DNA of 8,989 bases. It comes from Caryophanales bacterium UBA6448 (lineage in GTDB: Bacteria > Bacillota_I > Bacilli_A > RF39 > UBA660). The translations under genes were made by a program, and so were the position numbers. Below the pieces are notes generated by a model that saw nothing but the letters and a program-made list of their open reading frames with translations, searched no databases and was not told the DNA's origin. The stretch spans positions 1 through 8,989 of the forward strand of contig DJOC01000076.1 in the NCBI GenBank assembly GCA_002439555.1, given 5' to 3'. Of the stretch, positions 1 to 4,293 are shown in pieces. How positions within the stretch are numbered: position 1 is the stretch's first letter; every line of letters begins with the position of its first letter.

Positions 1-23
1 CAATGATAATACCATATAATCCG

Positions 24-89
24 CAGTTTTACAAGCAAAATGTATCACTTTTTCCACAAAAATGGCCCACTTTTCTAAATAATAAAAAA
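24..89. repeat. 22-bp-period tandem repeats, possible IS21-type element end
   Basis: The motif CA(G/C)TTTT occurs at 24, 46 and 68, exactly 22 bases apart, and AAAATG occurs at 37 and 59, also 22 apart. Units 24-45 and 46-67 agree at 14 of 22 positions; the third is degenerate after the first nine bases. Short repeated transposase-binding sites near the termini are known from IS21-family elements, so this may be the inner side of such an end, with istA/istB to the left of the window. No transposase is visible here and I cannot place the terminus or a target duplication. Confidence 0.3.
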
Positions 90-258
90 TATGAAACGAT
101 TTTACCAACTCATTTCATATTACCTTATAACATCAACTTACTATTTATTATAAAGAACCATGATATTTCACAGGATAAGTTAACGTTCTATTTCCATCAC
201 TTGTATTCATACTTACACTTATTTCTAAATATATTTATGGAACGATTTTTTTGTTTTT

Positions 259-292
259 TTCGTTCTATACTTTTTTGTAGAACGAATTTTTT
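259..292 (+). terminator. Intrinsic terminator, plus strand
   Basis: A 9-bp perfect stem (TTCGTTCTA, 259-267, with TAGAACGAA, 278-286) and a 10-base loop are followed by six T. It would stop transcription coming from the left and isolate the unit starting at 428. A competing arm, GAACGA at 240-245, could also pair with TCGTTC at 260-265. Confidence 0.6.
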
Positions 293-311
293 GTTTTGTA
301 ATTATATAAAC

Positions 312-355
312 AAAAAAGATAGAAATTTCAAATTTGTTAATGATATTTTCTATCT
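312..355 (-). terminator. Possible intrinsic terminator, minus strand
   Basis: AGATAGAAA (317-325) and TTTCTATCT (347-355) form a 9-bp stem. Read on the minus strand it is followed by five or six T. The 21-base loop is large and the stem AT-rich, so it is weak. No minus-strand gene ends here; it could end an antisense transcript coming from the 750 region. Confidence 0.3.
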
Positions 356-427
356 AAAATGGGTATAACAATTTTTCCTTATCTTTAACTTTTTTATGTC
401 TTGTTTTGACATCTTTTGTCGAAGTGC

Positions 428-455
428 TTGCAATCCTATTATATATATGTATAAT
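428..455 (+). promoter_or_regulatory. Promoter of the small peptide unit
   Basis: TTGCAA (428-433) and a perfect TATAAT (450-455) are separated by 16 bases, matching a housekeeping sigma factor promoter. The predicted start is about 461-463, directly at the beginning of the segment that is complementary to the 3' UTR. Confidence 0.6.
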
Positions 456-463
456 AACTACTC

Positions 464-545
464 GAACGTGCTGGAAATGGCGTTACCTTCTTAATTTTTT
501 CTAGGGGTTTTGGTGCACCAAGATTTTTCACTAGACGAAAGGAGG
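464..545 (+). promoter_or_regulatory. Structured 5' leader with Shine-Dalgarno cover
   Basis: Several pairings are possible in the leader. CCTTCTT (486-492) can pair with the Shine-Dalgarno AAGGAGG (539-545) through seven pairs, one of them G.U. Nested inside are TCTAG/CTAGA (500-504 with 531-535) and the 12-base palindrome TTGGTGCACCAA (510-521). Separately, 464-470 and 480-488 are complementary to 741-747 and 722-730 in the 3' UTR. The pairings are read directly; that they silence translation is inference. Confidence 0.5.
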
Positions 546-552
546 AATGTAA

Positions 553-705
553 ATGACCAAAAAGAACCTCGAAAGAGTAGTAATTTTGATTATCGTTTTA
601 TTACTTTGGAATGGCTACCCAGAGTATATAAAACGCGCCGTCCAGATTATGATAGAAATCATTATGTGGTTATACCATATTTTGAAATCTATTATAGCCG
701 GATAG
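553..705 (+). CDS. Small hydrophobic membrane peptide, candidate type I toxin
   Basis: This 50-residue peptide starts at an ATG seven bases after a near-perfect AAAGGAGG (538-545), the best reason to prefer it over a longer overlapping frame (510-755) that begins at TTG and carries this Shine-Dalgarno inside its coding sequence. The N-terminus is basic (MTKKNLER). Residues 9-19 are a Val/Ile/Leu run ending in Trp, and residues 29-48 form a second hydrophobic or amphipathic stretch with scattered Lys, Arg and Glu. It has no cysteine and no cleavable signal. It sits alone between its own promoter and terminator, in an mRNA whose ends are complementary. I do not recognise the family by sequence. 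The size, membrane character and mRNA layout resemble type I toxins such as Hok or AapA; a leaderless bacteriocin or other membrane peptide is the alternative. G+C is about one third by my count, above its surroundings. Confidence 0.55.
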   Translation: MTKKNLERVVILIIVLLLWNGYPEYIKRAVQIMIEIIMWLYHILKSIIAG

Positions 706-721
706 CGCTAGCTAATCACTT

Positions 722-747
722 AGGTAACGCGAACTTCTTTCACGTTC
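722..747 (+). promoter_or_regulatory. 3' UTR arm complementary to the mRNA 5' end
   Basis: AGGTAACGC (722-730) pairs with GCGTTACCT (480-488), TTC (735-737) with GAA (474-476), and CACGTTC (741-747) with GAACGTG (464-470): 19 pairs interrupted by two small internal loops. The two arms lie just after the predicted transcription start and between the stop codon and the terminator, flanking the peptide gene. As DNA they form an imperfect inverted repeat of about 25 bp. Confidence 0.55.
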
Positions 748-756
748 CTTATTAAT

Positions 757-786
757 AATATATCATTTATTCATACATTTATGCAA
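757..786 (-). promoter_or_regulatory. Possible antisense promoter
   Basis: On the minus strand, TTGCAT (786-781) is followed after 18 bases by TATATT (762-757), with TGA before it forming an extended -10. The predicted start near 750 would give an RNA running leftwards, complementary to the 3' UTR arm and then to the peptide gene. A second, weaker site is a TATAAT at 696-691 with a poor -35. The -35 is only half matched, so this is tentative. Confidence 0.35.
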
Positions 787-806
787 GATGTTTATCTTGT
801 ATTTTT
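781..806 (+). terminator. Terminator of the small peptide unit
   Basis: A 9-pair stem (781-789 with 794-802, one G.U) with a GTTT loop is followed by a run of T to 806. It lies 76 bases after the peptide stop codon and defines an mRNA of about 345 bases. Confidence 0.65.
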
Positions 807-821
807 CAACTCACAATATAG

Positions 822-929
822 ACATTATTCCAAGTTCCATCGCCAGATAATTTTACTGAAGAAGATAATGATATAAAAGGTCAAACGCCTAATAGATTAT
901 TTGATTCCCTAGGTTTGACATTTTTATAA
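822..929 (+). pseudogene. Possible C-terminal gene remnant
   Basis: An open frame of 35 codons ends at TAA 927-929 and is preceded by a TAG at 819-821. It has no start codon or ribosome binding site. The translation has a mixed, globular composition (for example DNFTEEDNDIKGQTPNRLFD) unlike the Asn/Ile/Phe/Lys-heavy translations of nearby non-coding DNA, which suggests the 3' end of a disrupted gene. I cannot name the parent family. It could also be chance. Confidence 0.3.
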
Positions 930-949
930 AAAAATAATAAAAAAGTTAT

Positions 950-958
950 TGGTATAAT
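950..958 (+). promoter_or_regulatory. Extended -10 promoter for the surface protein
   Basis: TGGTATAAT is a perfect extended -10 (TGnTATAAT), placing the transcription start near 965, about 30 bases before the ribosome binding site at 983-988. No good -35 lies at the right distance, which extended -10 promoters tolerate. A second TATAAT at 977-982 is too close to the start codon to serve this gene. Confidence 0.5.
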
Positions 959-997
959 TTGCATTTTATGGTATCATATAATAGAAGGTAGATGATT

Positions 998-2077
998 ATG
1001 GGAAAATTTTTTAATGGAAATGTAAAAACTTCGAAATCAACAATGATTAAAATAGCAATTGTGGCAGTGTGTGCTGTACTTATTATAGTAATATTGATTG
1101 CACTTAATAAAAGCAAAAATCCAAAGCGAGCGAATTTAAAACTATATAATAATTTAGATGTAGAGATTAATAGTGAAAAACCAGATACAATGGATTTCTT
1201 CTCCGTATTTGATAATTACGATGTAAATAAAGTTAAAGTAACTTACCCTGATGACTTTAGTACAAAAGTTGTTGGAACTTATGAAGTTAAGATTGAAATT
1301 GAGGGAGAAGAATATAAAACTACAGTTAATGTATATGATGATAAGGCACCAGAACTTGAAGTTAAAGACTTTGAAATAGAGGCGGGTAAAAGATATTATG
1401 TTGAGGACTTTGTAGAAAGTTGTTCAGATAATTCTGGTGAGGCTTGTACTATTGAATATTATGCAGATTCAAAAGACCAAGATGGTAATGCAATTGATTA
1501 TTCAAAATATACTGAAGTAGGAAACTACTTAATAAAAATTATTGCTAAAGACGAAAATGGTAATGTTACAGAACCTAAAAGTGTTAATTTAAAACTAACA
1601 GATGCAAGTGGTAATACACCTGATCCAGAACCTAATCCGAACCCAGATCCTACAGTAGAATGTAAATATGGTGATTTAAGTTATGATGAAAAAATTTATA
1701 CTTACCCAATTGCTGTTATAGTTGGTGATGAACAAAATAATTGTGCACTTAATCGTGATTTATGGGATAATGATGATGTTCAAAAACCTGTTGTTGAATT
1801 ATATAAAAGAGATTTAGAAAAATTAAAAACAGACTTTAGTAAAATATATGAAACAAAATATCCTAATGGAGCGCATACTTATATTTATCAAGATTTTAAA
1901 GCAGTATTAAATAAAGATAATACAGGACTTGTAGGTTATGCAGTTTATGTTAAACTATTTGCCTCAGAGGCTAACTTAAGTATTGATAAGAGTACTACTG
2001 AAAATCTAATTGCTGAATATTATTTAAAAGCAGATGGAAGTAGAGAATATATTCAAAATCCATACAATATAAACTAG
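998..2077 (+). CDS. Membrane-anchored surface protein with Ig-like domains
   Basis: This protein of 359 residues probably acts on the cell surface. A short basic cytoplasmic tail is followed by one membrane helix (about residues 17-37) with no cleavage site. Two beta-rich Ig-like modules follow, about 46-113 and 117-201. The second opens with DDKAPEL and carries the KDENGNV turn typical of DUF5011/HYR-like bacterial Ig repeats. An Asp/Pro/Asn linker (206-218) leads to a C-terminal domain (222-359) that I do not recognise. Paired cysteines at 142/150 and 222/249 could form disulfides outside the cell. I chose the ATG at 998 because AGAAGG (983-988) is nine bases upstream; the ATG at 992 would be only three bases away. 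It is transcribed alone and converges on the thioredoxin-like gene. Binding, adhesion or envelope sensing are possible roles; none is shown. Confidence 0.85.
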   Translation: MGKFFNGNVKTSKSTMIKIAIVAVCAVLIIVILIALNKSKNPKRANLKLYNNLDVEINSEKPDTMDFFSVFDNYDVNKVKVTYPDDFSTKVVGTYEVKIEIEGEEYKTTVNVYDDKAPELEVKDFEIEAGKRYYVEDFVESCSDNSGEACTIEYYADSKDQDGNAIDYSKYTEVGNYLIKIIAKDENGNVTEPKSVNLKLTDASGNTPDPEPNPNPDPTVECKYGDLSYDEKIYTYPIAVIVGDEQNNCALNRDLWDNDDVQKPVVELYKRDLEKLKTDFSKIYETKYPNGAHTYIYQDFKAVLNKDNTGLVGYAVYVKLFASEANLSIDKSTTENLIAEYYLKADGSREYIQNPYNIN

Positions 2078-2097
2078 TGTAAAAAACTAGTTTTTTT
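2071..2097 (+). terminator. Terminator of the Ig-like surface protein gene
   Basis: AAACTAG (2071-2077) and CTAGTTT (2087-2093) form a 7-bp stem, with four more T after it. The left arm contains the stop codon TAG. Confidence 0.7.
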
Positions 2098-2103
2098 ATG
2101 ACA

Positions 2104-2126
2104 TAAAAAAAAGTTCACGAGGAACT
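2104..2126 (-). terminator. Terminator of the thioredoxin-like gene
   Basis: AGTTC/GAACT (2112-2116 with 2122-2126) form a 5-bp stem with a 5-base loop, followed on the minus strand by seven T. It begins inside the stop codon. T runs on the plus side as well mean it could back up the converging gene's terminator. Confidence 0.6.
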
Positions 2127-2667
2127 ATTTTTGTTTTTTTCTTGAGAAATACATAAGACTGCCGATACCGCCAACTAAAACTACTAAAATGGCAACAACA
2201 ATAACTGTATCATTACTATGTTCATCTTTAGTAGTATTATTATTACTAATTAAAGGTGCAACAATATCTTCATAGTCTTCGTTTTCATAGGCCTTTTTAA
2301 TTGCCTTTTTGATATCATCATCAAAGCCTGATTGATAACCATTCCAAGATGCTTCATTACCAATTACAATGTAAGGAACACCATCAACTGTATCTCCACG
2401 TTTTTCTGCAACACTGTCCATTGCTTTTTTTAAGTTTGCATCTGCATTCCATTCAGCATCATATACTTCATAAACAACTAAATTAAAATATTTACCATAA
2501 TCATCAGTAATACTATTTAAGAATGTTTTAGCCTTTTCACAATAAGGACAACCATCTTTAGTAAATACATAAACATTGATTTTATCTTTAGTGGTTTCTT
2601 CAGCAGCATTTACATTAAACATTGATAGTGATAAAGCACATAATATTCCTATTAATAACTTCTTCAT
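2125..2667 (-). CDS. Secreted membrane-anchored thioredoxin-like protein
   Basis: The 180-residue product probably works in thiol-disulfide exchange on the outer face of the membrane. It has an N-terminal signal peptide (MKKLLIGILCALSLSMFNVNA, likely cut before AEE), a thioredoxin/glutaredoxin-like fold with a CPYC active site at residues 40-43 after a beta strand, and the expected cis-proline at 98 (GVPYIVIG). A C-terminal helix (about 154-174) followed by a basic tail anchors it. The CPYC dipeptide is the one usual in glutaredoxins, but the exported anchored form is closer to bacterial surface thioredoxin-like proteins. The start is the ATG at 2667 because GGAGGT (2676-2671) lies just upstream; the frame extends upstream to 2712 without support. 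It follows the TetR gene by 34 bases and is probably cotranscribed with it. Partners could be the cysteine-bearing surface proteins encoded nearby, which is inference. Confidence 0.85.
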   Translation of the reverse strand: MKKLLIGILCALSLSMFNVNAAEETTKDKINVYVFTKDGCPYCEKAKTFLNSITDDYGKYFNLVVYEVYDAEWNADANLKKAMDSVAEKRGDTVDGVPYIVIGNEASWNGYQSGFDDDIKKAIKKAYENEDYEDIVAPLISNNNTTKDEHSNDTVIVVAILVVLVGGIGSLMYFSRKKQK

Positions 2668-2683
2668 TTTACCTCCTACAAAA

Positions 2684-2712
2684 ATTATACAATAAAGCAT
2701 TTTATTTAACAA
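2684..2712 (-). promoter_or_regulatory. Possible internal promoter for the thioredoxin-like gene
   Basis: On the minus strand TTGTTA (2712-2707), a 17-base spacer and a perfect TATAAT (2689-2684) span the TetR stop codon. The predicted start is near 2677, which would leave almost no leader before the Shine-Dalgarno site, so cotranscription from 3288-3316 may dominate. Confidence 0.35.
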
Positions 2713-3250
2713 GATTTTTATATATTTTTACGAGTCTAATCATTATTTTTTCTTCATCAAGTTTAATTTGGTTCGTGGCAATTAATGTTGCAAGGCCATT
2801 TGAATAAAGCCACATATGTAAGAATAATTCTTTAGCCTCTTCAAAAGAAAAACCATGTTTATTAACTAAATTTATAATTGTAGATTGATTCCATTTTTCA
2901 TCAAAAACATCTTCGATTTTTTTCCATTTTAAATTATCTGATAAAAATAGACTACAAAATAAATTCTTATAATCATTAGCAAATTCAACATATGCAATAC
3001 AAAGAGTAAGTAGTGCCTTTTTACTATCAATTTTACTATTAATAAATTCATCATATTGTCTATTAATTTCTATTAAAACATCTTTTTTAATCTCATCCAT
3101 ATTACTATAAATTCGATATAAAGGTTTTGTACTAATGCCTAAATATTTTGCTAAACTCCTTGCATTAAGGTTAGTCCACCCTTCATCATTTATTAATTTT
3201 ACTGCTCCCTTTACGATATTTTCTTTGGTTATCAATAATGCTTTTGCCAT
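2702..3250 (-). CDS. TetR/AcrR-family transcriptional regulator
   Basis: At 182 residues this is a normal-length TetR-type repressor. Residues about 9-59 form the three-helix DNA-binding domain: an N-terminal helix, then the turn GWTNLNARSLAKYLGIS and the recognition segment TKPLYRIYSNMDEIKKDVL, which fits the family pattern of a short Y-x-Y/F-like motif followed by Lys/Glu. The rest is all-helical; ALLTLCIAYVEFANDYKNLF resembles the start of the WHG-type ligand and dimer domain. The ligand cannot be predicted. The ATG at 3250 follows a G-rich site (GGGGTG) by eight bases. It is first in a two-gene unit with the membrane thioredoxin, so it probably regulates its own operon; an inverted repeat sits between its promoter and start codon. 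Distant targets are equally possible. Confidence 0.9.
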   Translation of the reverse strand: MAKALLITKENIVKGAVKLINDEGWTNLNARSLAKYLGISTKPLYRIYSNMDEIKKDVLIEINRQYDEFINSKIDSKKALLTLCIAYVEFANDYKNLFCSLFLSDNLKWKKIEDVFDEKWNQSTIINLVNKHGFSFEEAKELFLHMWLYSNGLATLIATNQIKLDEEKIMIRLVKIYKNLVK

Positions 3251-3253
3251 TTT

Positions 3254-3276
3254 TTATCACCCCACTTATATGATAA
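3254..3276. promoter_or_regulatory. Candidate TetR-type operator
   Basis: TTATCA (3254-3259) and TGATAA (3271-3276) form an inverted repeat with an 11-base spacer, 23 bp in all. It lies between the -10 and the start codon of the TetR gene and overlaps its ribosome binding site, a usual position for autoregulation. The arms are short, so this is tentative. Confidence 0.35.
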
Positions 3277-3287
3277 CTTATGTTTTT

Positions 3288-3316
3288 ATTATAGCATACA
3301 TTTTTTTGATTTTAAA
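3288..3316 (-). promoter_or_regulatory. Promoter of the tetR-thioredoxin unit
   Basis: On the minus strand TTTAAA (3316-3311) and an extended -10, TGCTATAAT (3296-3288), are separated by 17 bases. The -35 lies inside the 45-bp repeat shared with the pheT end. Confidence 0.55.
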
Positions 3317-3352
3317 GTACTAAAAAAGGAGAAATTTATCCCCTTAATTTAA
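3308..3352. repeat. 45-bp direct repeat, copy 1
   Basis: This segment is identical over 45 bases to 4249-4293, with an offset of 941 bases. Homology continues to 3357 if a 7-base gap is allowed (pheT side to 4305). It holds the terminator and the last coding bases of the gene at 3344-4138, plus the -35 of the tetR promoter. Confidence 0.95.
3322..3345 (-). terminator. Terminator of the inserted gene
   Basis: On the minus strand AAGGGGA pairs with TCTCCTT across a short AT loop (3345-3326, one G.U), followed by a run of T. It is the same terminator as at the end of pheT. Confidence 0.65.
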
Positions 3353-4138
3353 ATTGTCTAGAATAGACTCATTATTTTCTATTATACTGTTTATTATATA
3401 CATTTCTTCTTCAGACACTCCATATCTTTTCCAAAACCAATCATCGGAATTTTCATAATTTTTAGAATACCTCCATAGAATTGGAAAATCAGGTTCCGGT
3501 TCTATCATTTTTTCAATATAATTGTTTAATCTATTCATATTTTCCTCTGAAAAATTAACTTTATATGTAGTTATTTTATTGTCTAATACTTTTTTAACTA
3601 ATATTGAGTTATCATCTTTAAAGTATATGAAATAATCTAAATCATCATTTTCGTGGTATTCTATTTTATATTTATATTCTTCAACATATATTTCAAAGTT
3701 TGATTCTCCACCTTCTAAAGAATATATTACATCTTCTTGATATAAGTTTAATTGTTCTTTACTCCCTACGAAATCTTTTATAACAACAACTTTATTACCA
3801 TTTAATTTTTCAGAAAAATTAGTCTCTACAAATTTTTTTAATTTATCAATATTTTCTTTTGAAAAGTTTTTGGTTATTTTTTTTGTTGTTGATTTACAGT
3901 CTACAGCACTACATCCATATGTTATATCTATTTTTACTTTATCTTTATATATTTTAATATCTCGGCTTGTTCCTGGTATCCCACCATCAAAGAAATCAAT
4001 TTCATAAATCATATTTTTATCTTCAGTAGCATCCTTTACATCTTTATTTTTAGTAAACTGCATTACCACTAATATCGCTAATATTATTAAAAGTAATATA
4101 GAAACTATAATGATTTTTAAAGATTTATTATTTTTCAT
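3344..4138 (-). CDS. Membrane-anchored protein of unknown function
   Basis: I do not recognise this 264-residue protein. A basic N-terminus (MKNNKSLK) and one hydrophobic helix (about 8-27) anchor it, with no lipobox cysteine. The rest is highly charged and probably extracellular. It contains an internal duplication: a beta-rich stretch followed by a helix, at about 45-108 and 157-212. The helices begin with NFSKENIDKLKKFVE and NFSEENMNRLNNYIE. Cys76 and Cys81 lie in the first copy only. A Trp/Tyr-rich tail (220-240) ends the protein. The start ATG lies after AAAGGTAGGT. It has its own extended -10 promoter and terminator. It is flanked by 45-bp direct repeats, and its last three residues (NLN) are encoded in frame by the sequence duplicated from pheT. 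It looks like a later insertion between pheT and the tetR unit. Confidence 0.8.
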   Translation of the reverse strand: MKNNKSLKIIIVSILLLIILAILVVMQFTKNKDVKDATEDKNMIYEIDFFDGGIPGTSRDIKIYKDKVKIDITYGCSAVDCKSTTKKITKNFSKENIDKLKKFVETNFSEKLNGNKVVVIKDFVGSKEQLNLYQEDVIYSLEGGESNFEIYVEEYKYKIEYHENDDLDYFIYFKDDNSILVKKVLDNKITTYKVNFSEENMNRLNNYIEKMIEPEPDFPILWRYSKNYENSDDWFWKRYGVSEEEMYIINSIIENNESILDNLN

Positions 4139-4161
4139 TTTATACCTACCTTTATAGGTTC

Positions 4162-4170
4162 ATTATATCA
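4162..4170 (-). promoter_or_regulatory. Extended -10 promoter of the inserted gene
   Basis: TGATATAAT on the minus strand is a perfect extended -10. Only a weak TTGTGG (4192-4187, 19-base spacing) serves as -35. It lies inside the inserted segment, so the cassette carries its own promoter. Confidence 0.5.
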
Positions 4171-4248
4171 TATGGCATATTTAATCCACAAGATATTATA
4201 ATCAATTCTTCATTATATTTTTAGTGGTTCTCTAATGTGGAAACTTAC

Positions 4249-4293
4249 GATTTTAAAGTACTAAAAAAGGAGAAATTTATCCCCTTAATTTAA
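4249..4293. repeat. 45-bp direct repeat, copy 2 (pheT end)
   Basis: This is identical to 3308-3352 and contains the last codons, stop codon and terminator of pheT. As pheT is a core gene, this is likely the ancestral copy. Confidence 0.95.
4263..4286 (-). terminator. Terminator of pheST
   Basis: On the minus strand AAGGGGA pairs with TCTCCTT (4286-4267, one G.U), followed by T residues down to 4263. The stop codon lies in the loop region, so the hairpin starts within the last two codons. Confidence 0.65.

Larger units (their letters stand above)
1..427. other. Gene-poor left flank
   Basis: I see no convincing gene here. The one long open frame from the ATG at base 3 has no ribosome binding site, is rich in Phe, Asn and Tyr as expected of translated AT-rich DNA, and runs straight through a terminator hairpin. 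The stretch does contain 22-bp-period repeats at its left end and two hairpins, listed separately. It probably separates the small peptide unit at 428-806 from whatever lies to the left. Confidence 0.6.

Noticed and set aside
3..368. 121-codon open frame on the plus strand
   Set aside because: No ribosome binding site, low-complexity composition, and it runs through a terminator hairpin; it looks like open AT-rich DNA.
510..755. 81-codon open frame from a TTG start, overlapping the small peptide
   Set aside because: No ribosome binding site before the TTG, and it contains the strong Shine-Dalgarno of the 50-residue frame; it also spans the 3' UTR arm.
2668..2712. Upstream extension of the thioredoxin-like gene
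   Set aside because: The extra 15 residues would displace the signal peptide and ignore GGAGGT just before the ATG at 2667.
2622..3323. Short plus-strand frames at 2622-2807 and 3135-3323
   Set aside because: They lie opposite the thioredoxin-like and TetR genes, which have clear domains and start sites.
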